64,000 bases of DNA, taken from NCBI RefSeq assembly GCF_001294645.1, contig NZ_CP011868.1:3534001-3598000 (forward strand), written 5' to 3'. This DNA is from Pseudonocardia sp. HH130629-09 (GTDB taxonomy: Bacteria; Actinomycetota; Actinomycetes; Mycobacteriales; Pseudonocardiaceae). The first letter of the stretch is position 1, and every line of letters begins with the position of its first letter. The notes under the pieces are model-generated. The model did not search any database and had not been told where the DNA came from. It saw only the letters and a list, made by a program, of their open reading frames with translations. The position numbers and the translations under genes were made by a program. Below, piece after piece: positions 1-9,787 of this stretch.

Positions 1-2423
1 AGCCGCAGCTCGATGCCCTGCGGCGGTACCGCGGGCCATCCGGAGGCGGCGGGCTCCTGCCCACCCGCCGCGGCGGTCACGTCCGCCCCTGTCCCGGCCG
101 ACTCCACTCCGGTCGACGACGCTGCGCCCGACGACAGCGCGGGCGACGTAGCCGCGGGCGACAAGGGGATGGAGGCGAGGGCGGGCACCGGAGCCGTGGA
201 GGCCGCGGCCGACGGCCCGACGGGAGCCGCGGCCGAGGCGGCCGGGGCTGCCGTGGACACCGGACCGGACGTCCTGGACCGGTTCGCGAACGGGTTCGGC
301 AGGGCGCCGTGGTCGACCTTGCCGTTGGTTGTGATCGGCAGCTCCGCCAGCACGACGAAGCGGTTCGGCACCATGTAGGGCGGCAGCGCCGCGCGCAGCG
401 CGGCCGCCAGCTCGCCGTCGCCGGGCGGGGTCGCCGGGTCGGCGGGCACCACGAACGCGACGAGCCGGGGCCGGTCGTCCGGGCCGCGGACCGCCTGGGC
501 GACGGCGTGGCGGACCGCGGGCAGCCGGTCCAGGGTCGCCTCCAGCTCCCCCAGCTCGATCCGGTGACCACGGATCTTCACCTGCCGGTCGGTGCGGCCC
601 AGGAATTCGATGGTGCCGTCCGGGCGCCACCGCCCGAGGTCACCGGTCCGGTAGAGGCGGGTGCCGGTGGTCGGGTGCACGGCGAAGCGGGCGGCGGTCT
701 GGTCGGGGTCGCCGACGTAGCCCTCGGCGAGCCCGTCGCCGCCGATGAACAGCTCCCCGGGCCGTCCCACGGGGCAGGGCCGGCCGTCGTCGGGGTCGAG
801 GACGTGGAAGCTCTGGCCACCCAGCGCACGGCCGTAGGGGATGCTCGGCCAGGCCGGGTCGACCTCGTCGACCGGGTAGGAGATCGACCAGATCGACGCC
901 TCGGTGGCGCCGCCGAGACCGACCACCCGTGCCTGCGGGGCGAGCGCGCGCAGCCGGTCGGGCAGGGTCACCGGGATCCAGTCGGCGGACAGGAACACCT
1001 GGCGCAGCGACGCCAGCGCGCGCCGCGTCGCCTCCGGTTCGATCTCGGCGTACTCGACGAGCATCTCCAGCAGTGCGGGCGCGGTGTTCCACACGGTCAC
1101 GCGGTGGACCGCCATCAGCTCCAGCCAGTGACCGGGGTCGCGCTGCCGGTCGGCGTCGGGCAGCACCACCCCGCCGCCGACACCGAGTACCGAGAAGACG
1201 TCGTAGACCGACAGGTCGAAGCTGAACGCCGACAGGGCGAGCACCCGGTCGTCCGCGCGCAGCGGGTAGCGGGACTCGAGGTCGTCGAGGGTGGTGCGGG
1301 CGGCGCGGTGGGCGATCCCGACCCCCTTCGGGGTGCCGGTCGACCCTGAGGTGAAGATCGCATAGGCGAGGTCCCCGGGGTCGGCGCGGCGCGAGGTCGC
1401 GGCGCCCCCGACGAGGACGCCGTCGGCGTCGAGGACGTGGGTCCGCACCCCGTCGGGCCAGGTGGTGTCGTCCCCGGGGGCGACGAGTGCGTGCCGCAGG
1501 CCGGACCGGGCACAGACCGAGGCGATCCGTGCGGCGGGCCACGACGGTTCGACCGGGACGTAGCCCGCACCGCTCGCGAGAACCCCGAGCAGGGCGGTGA
1601 CCTGCGCGATCCCCTTGTCCACGCAGACCGCGACCAGGTCGCCCGGCCCGGCCCCCAGACCCGCGAGCGCGGCACCGGTGCGGTCCGCGCGGGCGGCGAG
1701 CACGTCGGCGGCCACGCAGCCACGGGCGTCGAGCAGCGCGGGGCGGCCCGGCCGTACGGCGGCGCGCGAGGGGTCGTCGAGGAGCGGGCCGCACTCGGTG
1801 AACGGGTTCGGCCCGACCGGCTCGGCCGGAGCCGTCGACGGGTCGTGCCCCAGGGTGGGGTCGGTCCAGGCCCCCGGCTCGTCGGCCAGCCGGCGCAGCA
1901 GCCTGTGGTGGGCGTCGCGCAGCCCGGGCACGAACCCGGTGGGCAGGGTGTCCGCGCGCAGGTCCCAGTGCACCCGGAGCACGCCGCCCGCGTCGTGGAC
2001 GATGTGGTCGAGCAGCACCTGCGGGGTCTGCGAGATCCCGAAGACCTCCTCCCCCAACCAGTCCGTGGCCGCCGGGCCGTCCCCGGTGAGCCCCAGACCG
2101 CTGGTGAACACCACCGGGTGTGCGGGGGCGGGCAGCCCGGTGCGCGGGTCGCGCGGCCCGGCGGTGCCCGCGGTGACCTCGACGCCGGGCACCGAGCGGT
2201 GCTCCAGGTCGGCCCAGAACCGCCGGTTGACGCGCCCCGCGAAGGCGGCGAAGTCGTCCCGGCCACGCAGGTCGGGCGGCTCGACGGCGACCAGGACGGT
2301 GCTGGTGAAGTCTCCGACCACCCGGTCCAGTCCCGGGGTGTCGTCACCGGCGGCGACGTCGTCACGGTCGAACAGCGTGGTGTTGAGGGCGAAGGGCTCC
2401 TCGGCGCCGCAGCGACTCTCGCT
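1..2423 (-). CDS. Cy-A nonribosomal peptide synthetase, cysteine-type, partial (off left edge) and 5'-truncated
   Basis: The frame opens in the middle of a heterocyclization (Cy) domain: ALNTTLFD, then VVGDFTST, VVFTSGLG and SQTPQVLLDHIVHDAGG, i.e. only the C-terminal half. A full adenylation domain follows (IFTSGSTGTPKG; SFDLSVYDVF; WNTAPALLE; GGATEASIW; YRTGDLGR; NGKVDHG). Pocket residues I can place (D, L, Y, N, then L/I/W) resemble the DLYNLSLIWK cysteine code of pyochelin/yersiniabactin-type synthetases, so cysteine activation for thiazoline formation is inferred. An Ala/Ser/Pro-rich linker of about 100 residues runs off the window. The Cy N-terminal half is missing: a TAA sits at 2426-2424, Cy homology starts about 10 codons later, and the first in-frame GTG is only at 2321. 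Either the gene was cut by a rearrangement or a degraded half-Cy is retained. Confidence 0.85.
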
Positions 2424-2427
2424 TTAT

Positions 2428-2442
2428 TGAGTCTGATTGTCA
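2428..2442. promoter_or_regulatory. Zur-like operator between divergent NRPS genes
   Basis: TGAGTCTGATTGTCA matches the actinobacterial Zur palindrome TGAAAATGATTTTCA at 11 of 15 positions, with both TGA/TCA ends intact. It lies in an AT-rich patch in a very GC-rich setting, 22 bp before the ATG of the PCP-Cy-PCP gene and just upstream of the truncated Cy-A frame. Zur control of the thiazoline-type coelibactin cluster of Streptomyces is established; applying it here is inference. Confidence 0.4.
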
Positions 2443-2463
2443 ATATCGTCTACCGTCATCCGC

Positions 2464-4428
2464 ATGACTGCCCCACCGACCGCCGACCCCATCGCCGACA
2501 TCACGACCGAGATCACGACCGTCTGGTCCGAGCTGCTCGACCTCCCGCCCGCCGAGATCCCCCACGACGTCGGGTTCCTCGTGCTGGGCGGTGACTCGGT
2601 GCTGGCGGTGCGCATGTCGGCGCTGATCCGGGCGCGCCTCGGTGTCGCGCTCGGCCTGGCCGAGGTCCGGGTCGACACCACCGTCGGCGAGATCGCCGCA
2701 CTCGTCGCCGATCGGGTGAGTGATCCGTCGTCCGGGTCACTGCCGTCGATCACCCACCGTCGCGCCGATCCGCACGCCCCGTTCCCGCTGCTGCCGCTGC
2801 AGCAGGGCTACTTCGTCGGCCAGCAGGACGGCTGGGAGCTGTCCTACGCCTCGGCGCACTACTACGTCGACTACCCCCTCGACGGCATCGACGGCGACGA
2901 GGCGGCGGAGGCACTCGCCGACGCCCTGGAGCGGCTGGCCCGGCGCCAGCCCGGCCTGCGCGCCCGGGTCGACGCCGACGGCCGCCAGTACGTGCTGCCC
3001 GTCGAGGCACCCGGGGCGGTGCCGACCCCGACCGTGCTGGACCTGCGCGACGCCGCACCGGAGGAGATCGAGACCCGGCTCGCCGCACTGCGGGACCTGA
3101 TGAACGTCAGCGGGCCCGACCCGACCTCCGGCCCCGGCCTGGACGTCCGGCTGACGCTGCTGCCCGGCGACGCCGGTCTGCTGCACGGCGCGTTCAGCCT
3201 GCTGCTGTTCGACGGCTGGTCGGCCGGGGTCCTCACCCGCGAGCTGCTGGCGCTGGCCCAGGACTGGAACGCGGTGCTCGACCCCCTGGAGATCGACCCC
3301 GGCGACTACGTCGAGGCGGTCGGGGCGCTACGCGGAACCCGCGGCCGCAACGCCGACCGCGACTGGTGGTGGGAGCGGATCGACGCGCTCCCGGCCCCGC
3401 CCGCGCTGCCGCTGGTCGTCGACCCGCAGGAGATCACCCCCACGGTGATGCAGCACCGCGAGTTCCGGCTCGACCCGGCCCGCTGGGCGGCGCTGCGCGC
3501 GGCCTGCCGCGACCAGCACGTCACCCCGGCGACGGCGCTGCTCACGGCGTTCTCCGTCGTGCTGGCCCGCTGGGCGGGACACCGGCGGATGCTGCTCAAC
3601 TCGCTGCAGACCGGACGCCTGCCGCTGCACCCCGACGTGCACCGCATGATCGGCGGCTTCGCCACCACCATGCTGCTGCCGGTGGTCCCGGAGACGGGGA
3701 CGTCGTTCGCCGAGCTGGCCCGGACCGTGCAGCGGACCTTCGCCGAGCACGCCGCGCACATGCTCGTCCCGGGCGTCGAGGTGGCCCGGGAGGTCGGGCG
3801 CCGACGCGGCACCCACCGCCCAGTGGCACCGGTGGTGTTCCAGTCCACGATCGGGATGGACGCCGCGATGGGCAGCCCCCTGCCGACCGAGGCCGGACCA
3901 CTGGGCCGGGTGCGCGCCGGGGACTACACCCACCACCTGCGCACCCCGCAGGTGGCGCTGGAGACCCGCTGCTTCGAGATCGACGAGCAGCTCGTCCTGG
4001 TGTTCTCCCTGGTCGCGGAGCTGTTCGCCGACGACGAGGTGACGGCCGCGTTCGCCGAGCTGGTCGAGCTCGCGACGGCGCTGGCCGACGGGCCCGGCTG
4101 GGACGCCGTGCCGGAGCTGCCCGAGGCGCTCGACCCGGTCCCCGGGGAGGGGCTGCGCATCGGCGCACTGCCCGGAACCGGTCGCACGCACGCCCCCGGA
4201 CCGCCCGCGGACGGCGCGGAGCAGGTGGTGGCCGACGTGTTCGAGGACTTCCTGGAGATCCCGGTCCTGGATCGCACCGTGCACTTCTTCACCGCGGGCG
4301 GCGACTCGCTGCTCGCGATCCGGGTGCTGGCCCGGCTCGCCGCCGAGCTCGACCACCCGGTGCCGGTGCGAGCCTTCCTCGCCGACCCGACGGTCGCCGG
4401 GGTCGCGGCGGCCGGGCGGGGGGCCTGA
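2464..4428 (+). CDS. NRPS protein with PCP-Cy-PCP architecture and no adenylation domain
   Basis: 654 residues. Domains in order: a carrier protein (about 10-85; LGGDSVLAVR holds the phosphopantetheine serine), a cyclization/condensation domain (about 105-560; starts PFPLLPLQQGYFVGQ, then LLLFDGWSAG, GRLPLHPDV, GGFATTMLLPV, VVFQSTIG, RTPQVALE) and a second carrier (about 585-650; AGGDSLLAIR). The Cy-specific signatures mark thiazoline/oxazoline assembly lines. The DxxxxD Cy motif reads SLLLFD here, so the first aspartate is Ser and cyclization activity may be lost or altered. With no A domain, both carriers must be loaded in trans, possibly by the cysteine A domain encoded divergently. I chose ATG 2464; a TTG at 2437 is open but would overlap the Zur-like box. 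The stop overlaps the next gene by one base. Confidence 0.85.
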   Translation: MTAPPTADPIADITTEITTVWSELLDLPPAEIPHDVGFLVLGGDSVLAVRMSALIRARLGVALGLAEVRVDTTVGEIAALVADRVSDPSSGSLPSITHRRADPHAPFPLLPLQQGYFVGQQDGWELSYASAHYYVDYPLDGIDGDEAAEALADALERLARRQPGLRARVDADGRQYVLPVEAPGAVPTPTVLDLRDAAPEEIETRLAALRDLMNVSGPDPTSGPGLDVRLTLLPGDAGLLHGAFSLLLFDGWSAGVLTRELLALAQDWNAVLDPLEIDPGDYVEAVGALRGTRGRNADRDWWWERIDALPAPPALPLVVDPQEITPTVMQHREFRLDPARWAALRAACRDQHVTPATALLTAFSVVLARWAGHRRMLLNSLQTGRLPLHPDVHRMIGGFATTMLLPVVPETGTSFAELARTVQRTFAEHAAHMLVPGVEVAREVGRRRGTHRPVAPVVFQSTIGMDAAMGSPLPTEAGPLGRVRAGDYTHHLRTPQVALETRCFEIDEQLVLVFSLVAELFADDEVTAAFAELVELATALADGPGWDAVPELPEALDPVPGEGLRIGALPGTGRTHAPGPPADGAEQVVADVFEDFLEIPVLDRTVHFFTAGGDSLLAIRVLARLAAELDHPVPVRAFLADPTVAGVAAAGRGA

Positions 4429-5456
4429 TGGCCGAGGACCCCCGTCCGCTGGTCGCCGTGCTGGGCGCCTCCGGTGCGACCGGGCGGACCGCGGCGCAGC
4501 GACTGGCCGCGACGGGCCGGGTGCGGCTGCGGCTCGGGGCCCGCGACGCCGGCGCGCTCGCCGCACCGGCGGCCGTGCTCGGGGCCGAGGCGGTCGGCGT
4601 CGACGCGGGCGACGCCGAGGCCCTGGCCGGGTTCTGCGCCGGCGCGGACGTCGTCGTGCAGTGCGCGGGACCGTCGCTGCGGCTCACCCCGGCCGTGGTC
4701 CGGGCCGCGCTCGCCGCGGGCGCCCACGTCGTCGACCCGGCCGGTGACCTGGACCCGTTCCCGACCGGTGACCGCTCGGTCGTGCTGGGCACGGGCGTGG
4801 TGCCCGGGCTGTCGGGCCTGCTCCCGCGCCTGCTCCCGCCGGGGGCCCGGCGGCTGGACCTGTACGCCGGTGGCGCCGACCGGCTGACCCCGGCCGCGGC
4901 TGCGGACGTGCTGTTGTCGGTCCCGCCCCGCTACGGCCTGCCCCGGGCGCTGTGGCGCGACGGCGGCCCCGTCGAGGCCGCGCTGACGGTCCAGCCCGCC
5001 GTGACGCTGCCGGGCTTCGACGGTCCGGTGCACGCCGTGCCGCTGCTCACGGCCGAGGCGCAGCGGCTGGCCGCGGACACCGGTGCGGCGCAGCTGCGGT
5101 CCTACTCGGTGTTCCCGGGGCCGGGGCTGCCGGACACCCTCGCCCTGGCCTGGGCGTCGGGGGACCCGCTGGCGCACGTCGACGCCGTCATCGCCGCCGC
5201 CGACGCCGACGTCGCCACGCACGGCGTGGCCATCACGCTGCTCGCCTCGGCACGCTACGCCGACGGCGCCCGTCGGACGCTGCTGCGGTCCACCGACTCG
5301 CTCGCCCTGACCGGCGCGTTCACCGCGCTCGCCGTCACCGACGTGCTGGCGGGCCGGGTCGCGCCCGGGGTCGGCCGGGCCGCCGAGGTGCTCGACCCGG
5401 CGACGACGGCCGCCCGGCTGTCCGCCGACCCCTCGGTGGACGAGCTGCGGTACTGA
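4428..5456 (+). CDS. Saccharopine-dehydrogenase-like NAD(P)-binding reductase
   Basis: 342 residues with an N-terminal Rossmann fold (VAVLGASGATGRTAAQRLA, residues about 8-26), then VVQCAGPSLR and AGAHVVDPAGD, as in the saccharopine dehydrogenase NADP-binding family (trans-acting enoyl reductase-like). It starts on the last base of the NRPS stop (TGATG), so it is translationally coupled and probably reduces an assembly-line intermediate. It is not the Gfo/Idh/MocA type of the classical thiazolinyl imide reductases, so that exact activity cannot be claimed. A strong hairpin follows it. Confidence 0.75.
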   Translation: MAEDPRPLVAVLGASGATGRTAAQRLAATGRVRLRLGARDAGALAAPAAVLGAEAVGVDAGDAEALAGFCAGADVVVQCAGPSLRLTPAVVRAALAAGAHVVDPAGDLDPFPTGDRSVVLGTGVVPGLSGLLPRLLPPGARRLDLYAGGADRLTPAAAADVLLSVPPRYGLPRALWRDGGPVEAALTVQPAVTLPGFDGPVHAVPLLTAEAQRLAADTGAAQLRSYSVFPGPGLPDTLALAWASGDPLAHVDAVIAAADADVATHGVAITLLASARYADGARRTLLRSTDSLALTGAFTALAVTDVLAGRVAPGVGRAAEVLDPATTAARLSADPSVDELRY

Positions 5457-5459
5457 CCC

Positions 5460-5489
5460 GGGTGCCCCGGGCACGCGCCCGGGGCACCC
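5460..5489. terminator. Bidirectional hairpin terminator
   Basis: Perfect 13-bp arms (GGGTGCCCCGGGC / GCCCGGGGCACCC) with a 4-nt loop lie between two convergent stops at 5456 and 5497. There is no T-tract, which is usual for actinomycete terminators. Confidence 0.8.
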
Positions 5490-5496
5490 GGCGGGC

Positions 5497-6435
5497 TCAC
5501 CCCTGACCGGGGGCGACCGGCAGGCCGGTCCGGAACAGCTCCTGCTCCAACCACACCGCCGCGGCGACGCCGTTCCCGGCACCCACGCTCACCAGCGTCA
5601 CGCCGTCGGGCAGCCCGGCCTGCCGGGCCGCGTCGCCGGCGGCGGAGACCCCCGGGACGGAGGTCCGGCCGCACTCGTCGACGGCGATCGCACCGTCGTC
5701 GAGCACTCTGGCCCCGAGGCTCGCGGCCAGCGCGTTGCCGGGGCGGGTCGGGGCGCGGTGGTAGATGCCGTCGCGGGCGAGGGTGGCGCCGTCGGCGAAG
5801 CGCAGCTGGAGTGCGCCCAGGTCTCCGTCGATGGCCGTGATCGGGGACTCCACGACCCGCACCCCGCGCGCCTCCAGGTTGCCCGCGACCCAGCCTGGCA
5901 GCTCGGCGGGTCCGTGGGTGGCGAGTACGACGTCGTCGCTGAACCGGTCCCGCACGTACGCGGCGAGCATCCCGGCCAGGCCGTTGCCGATCACCACGAG
6001 CGCCATGCCGGTGGTCTCGTAGCCGTGGCAGAACGGGCAGTGGAACACCGAGCCGCCCCACCGCTGCGCCAGCCCTGGCACGTCGAGCGGCTCGTCGACC
6101 TGGCCGCCGGCCAGCAGCAGCCGCCGCGCCCGCACCTCGGTGCCGTCGTCGAGGTCGAGGGTGAAGTCGTCGAGGGCGCCGCGCACGCCGGTGGCCCGGC
6201 CCGCCCGGCGGGTCACCGTCGGGTAGGCGTCGACCTCGGCGCGGCCGTCGGCGAGCAGCTGCGCGGGGTCCGCGCCGTCGCGACCGAGATACATGTGCAT
6301 CTCGGCGGCCGGGGCGTTGCGCGGCTCGCCGGCGTCAACGAGCAGGACACGACGCCGCTGACGGCCGAGTACCAGGGTCGCCGACAGGCCCGCGGGCCCA
6401 CCGCCGACGACCACCACGTCGTAGGTGTCGTTCAC
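5497..6435 (-). CDS. Thioredoxin-reductase-like FAD/NAD(P) oxidoreductase
   Basis: 312 residues. FAD-binding GGGPAGLSA near the N-terminus, a CPFC redox pair followed by HGYE near residue 130 (the thioredoxin reductase position), a second nucleotide site GNGLAGMLAA, and AAGDAA near the C-terminus. The family reduces or oxidizes disulfides; members in thiol or thiazole natural-product clusters act as dithiol oxidases. The GTG start overlaps the stop of the LLM gene (GTGA), so the two are coupled. Involvement in the neighbouring NRPS product is inferred from proximity only. Confidence 0.8.
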   Translation of the reverse strand: MNDTYDVVVVGGGPAGLSATLVLGRQRRRVLLVDAGEPRNAPAAEMHMYLGRDGADPAQLLADGRAEVDAYPTVTRRAGRATGVRGALDDFTLDLDDGTEVRARRLLLAGGQVDEPLDVPGLAQRWGGSVFHCPFCHGYETTGMALVVIGNGLAGMLAAYVRDRFSDDVVLATHGPAELPGWVAGNLEARGVRVVESPITAIDGDLGALQLRFADGATLARDGIYHRAPTRPGNALAASLGARVLDDGAIAVDECGRTSVPGVSAAGDAARQAGLPDGVTLVSVGAGNGVAAAVWLEQELFRTGLPVAPGQG

Positions 6436-7448
6436 GGGTTCTCCAGTTCCTTCCGGACGGCGGGCAGGATCTCGGTCGCGAGGCGTTCGATGTTGGCGAG
6501 CACCGCGTCGCGCTCGCCGGAGGACTCCACGTGCAGCAGCACCCGCCCGGCCCCGCTCCCCCGGACCAGGTCGACGAGCCGGCGGACGCACAGCTCCGGC
6601 GGCCCGATCGGCTGGCGCTCGAGGATGGTCGCGGCCAGCTCGTCGGGGGTGGGCCGCGGGCCGCGGTACTCCTCCACCATCACGTACTCGGCGAAGCCGG
6701 AGGCGAACACCGGCGCCAGCCGCTCGTGGACGATCCGCTCGGCCTCGGCGGCCGAGTCGGTGACGTGGGCCAGGGCGGCGGTGCCGTGCACCGGCCGCGC
6801 CGTGGTCCGCTGCTCGTAGTCGGCGATCAGCCGGGCCTGCTCCTCTGCGGCCTGGGAGAAGAAGAACAGCATCGGCAGGCCGTGCCGGGCGGCGAGCTCC
6901 ACCCCGGTGGCCGAGGTCGCGGCCACGTGCACCGGCGGGTGCGGACGCGTGTACGGCTCCGGTCCGGGCGCGACCTCGCGGAACCGGTAGTGCTCGGAGT
7001 CCGCGGACACCCGCCCGGCGAAGGAGTCGAGGACCAGCCCGAGCGCCTCGGGCAGCCCGCTGCGCCACCGCTCGATCCCGGTGCCGAGCACCTCGTGGTC
7101 CACCACCGGCCCGGCCCGGCCGATGCCGAGGTCGAACCGGCCGCCGGAGAGCTGGTCGAGCAGAGCCGCCTGTTCGGCGACGTGCACCGGCGCGTGCGTC
7201 GGCAGGATCGTCACGGCCGTCCCGACCCGCACCCGCCGGGTGCGGCCGAGCAGGAACGCGGCCAGCGTCGTCGCCGAGGGGTTGATCCCGTAGCCGGTCA
7301 GGAAGTGGTGCTCGGTGGTCCACACCGACGCGAACCCGTGCGCCTCGGCCGCCTGCGCGAGGTCCGAGGCCAGCGTGAACACCTCGGTCGGACTCTGCCC
7401 GGGGAAGCGGTGGGTGAACAGCATGACGCCGAACGAGGGAGCAGCCAC
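6432..7448 (-). CDS. LLM-class (luciferase-like) flavin-dependent monooxygenase
   Basis: 338 residues with a bacterial luciferase-like fold: FGVMLFTHRF, SVWTTEHHFL, VRVGTAVTILP, LSGGRFDLGIGRAGP and HPPVHVAATS. It probably uses reduced FMN or F420 to oxygenate a small substrate. GTG 7448 gives the full N-terminus typical of the family. It overlaps the downstream flavoprotein by 4 bp, suggesting a monooxygenase-flavoprotein operon transcribed toward the NRPS genes. The 29 bp upstream are AT-rich and hold the likely promoter. Confidence 0.85.
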   Translation of the reverse strand: MAAPSFGVMLFTHRFPGQSPTEVFTLASDLAQAAEAHGFASVWTTEHHFLTGYGINPSATTLAAFLLGRTRRVRVGTAVTILPTHAPVHVAEQAALLDQLSGGRFDLGIGRAGPVVDHEVLGTGIERWRSGLPEALGLVLDSFAGRVSADSEHYRFREVAPGPEPYTRPHPPVHVAATSATGVELAARHGLPMLFFFSQAAEEQARLIADYEQRTTARPVHGTAALAHVTDSAAEAERIVHERLAPVFASGFAEYVMVEEYRGPRPTPDELAATILERQPIGPPELCVRRLVDLVRGSGAGRVLLHVESSGERDAVLANIERLATEILPAVRKELENP

Positions 7449-7477
7449 GCCTTGACAGTACCGGATGTCGTTATTGA

Positions 7478-9762
7478 TTAGGCCGACCTGTGCCCGGGGT
7501 CGGGCCGGGCGAGCCGGTCGTCGTTCCGCCGGGCGATGAGCTCGGTGCGCGAGCGCACGCCGAACTTCGCGTAGATCCGCGTCAGGTGGTACTGCACGGT
7601 CTTCGGCGACACGTGCAGCTCCGCGGCGACGTCGCGGGTCGACATCCCCCGTGCGACCAGGGCCTCGACGGCCGTCTCCTGGGGCGTCAGGTCGACCGGT
7701 GCCCGCTCGTCGCGACCGGCGCCGACCCCGCCCGCCCGGAGCTCGCGGTCGCAGCGGTGGACGTGGACGGTCGCTCCGAGCGCGTCGAAGTGCTCGCGCG
7801 CGATCAGCAGGGACGTGTCGGCGTCGCGCCGCTTGCCCGCCCGCCGCAGGGTCTGGCCGTAGGCGAGGTGGATCCGGGCCAGGTCGTAGCGCAGCGCCAT
7901 GCCGTCGACCGCCCGCACCGCTGTCTCGAAGGCCTCCGTGGCCGCGTCGACGTCCCCGTGCGCGCCGTGCCACCGCCCCCGGGCGGCGCCGAGCCGGGCC
8001 AGGGTCGACCGGTGCCCGCGCTGCGCCGCGAGGGCCTCGTGCCGGTGGAGGACGGTGTCCGCCTCCTCGAGCCGACCGGTCAGCACGAGGGCGTTCGCGT
8101 AGACGTCGGCCCACGGCCACCAGCCGGGCTCCCGCAGACACCCGTCGGAGCCGGACCTGTCCAACGGCGCGAGCACCCGGACGACCCGCTCGTAGTCGGC
8201 GGCGGACTCCGCGATGTGGGCCCGGGCGAGGACCGCGGGCACCCGCATGATCTCGTAGGCGGCCCCGCCCGCCTCACTGCGCCGCGCGGCGCGGTCGGCC
8301 GCCGCGGTGTCGCCCCGCAGCGAGTGGACCTGGGCCGCCGTCCACTCGATCAGCGGCATCGTGAGCAGGATCCCGGTGCGCTCGCCGAGGGCCCGGCCGC
8401 GGTCGGGCGCCGCGAGCGCCCCCGTCCCAGTCCCCGCCCAGGAACCGGGCACGGGCCAGCCAGCCCCATGCCCACAGCGAGATGCGCGACGATCCGCCCA
8501 GCAGGGTGGTGGGCGTCGCTCCCTCGAGCTCCAGCCGCGCCTCGTCCAGGTCGTCGGTCACGACCGCCAGCCAGCGACGGCCCATCGTGACCCGTTGGTG
8601 CTGCGCGCCGTGCCGGATCTGCTCGGCGGCCCGGTCGTAGGACCGTGCGGCCCCCACGGGATCACCCGACGCCGCCTGCCCGAGCCCCCGGATGGCCGCC
8701 GCCTCCACCGCGGCCGGGGACCCCGGCTCGGCGTGCTCTCCGACGCGGTCGGCCCACTCGACGATCTCGGCTCCGCGGCAGTGCGCGAGGGCGTGGAGGA
8801 CGTGGCGCTGAGCCACCAGGGCCGCGGTCGCCGGGTCGGAGCGCGGATCGACCAGCTCCCACGCCCGCCCGAGCCGGACCCCCGCCTCGGCGGCCTTGCC
8901 CTGCACGATGGCGAGATAGCCGAGCACGGCGTTGCGCAACGGTGTGTCCCGCTGGCCCTCGACGGCCGGGATCAGCGCCTGCGCACCGCGAGGACCACCT
9001 CACCAGGTCGGCAGTTCCACCCGCTCGCCGAGGACCGCGTCGGCCTCGACGAGCGCGCGGGCGCCCGCGCCGATCCCGGCCAACCTCACACGCACGGAGA
9101 TCGATGTCGCCGCCGGGGCGGGAGCCGGAGGAACGGGTCGGCCCAGTCCTCGGCGTCCACCTCGGTGAGCAGGGCGACGACGTGCCGGGGTGTGCCCGGG
9201 TGTGGCGCCGCAGCCGTTCGGCGGCCGGCGCCGTGAGCGGGCGGCCGAGCTCGGACGCGATGGCGCCGATGCTGCGCGCGTCGAGCGGGTCCAGGCGCAC
9301 GGTGTGCTCGACGCGGGCCAGGAGGTCGTGCTGCTCGGCTCCCGCCCGTAGGGGGTCCACGGCCAGCACCACCAGGATCGCCGTGCGCGCATGGTGGGCG
9401 ACCAGCGTGCTCAGGGCCTGGAGGGACGCCACGTCGGCCGCGTGGGCGTCGTCGACGACGACCAGGCCGCCGTCGCGGCCGATCCGGTCCGCGAGCTGCC
9501 CGGCGATCTCGAACGGTGTGGCCCGCGCGTCGATCCCCTCCGCCAGCTGGCAGACGACCCCGCCCGCACGGGACCTTTCCCAGGGCGCCGCGCGTGCCCG
9601 CAGGACCACACCGTCGGTCGCGCGGACCAGCGCGTCGAGGACGGTGGTCTTCCCGTAGCCCGAGGGCCCGGTGAGGACGACCGTGCACGCCGGGCCGGTG
9701 GCGGTCGGTCGGTAAGCCGACAGCCGGTCGACGACGGCGTCGCGGCCGGAGGGGGACGTCAT
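7478..9762 (-). pseudogene. Broken LuxR-family (large ATP-binding) regulator, probable former benzoate-operon activator
   Basis: Homology runs from ATG 9762 (Walker A TGPSGYGKTT, Walker B LVVVDDAH) to a C-terminal LuxR helix-turn-helix (LTPQETAVEALVARG, VSPKTVQYHL). It is spread over three frames: shifts near 9190, 9110 and 8430, plus an in-frame TGA at 9002-9000 (after ELPTW). No full-length product is possible. It sits 25 bp downstream of the benD remnant on the same strand. Large LuxR-type regulators accompany ben genes in actinomycetes, so a BenR-like role in the ancestor is likely but inferred. Confidence 0.85.
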
Positions 9763-9787
9763 GACCCCATCCTGGCGAACGACGAGG

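Noticed and set aside
7476-7489. Iron-box-like sequence (AGGTCGGCCTAATC on the minus strand) before the LLM gene
   Set aside because: Only about 12 of 19 positions fit the DtxR/IdeR consensus; too weak to list as a feature, though iron control of this locus remains possible.
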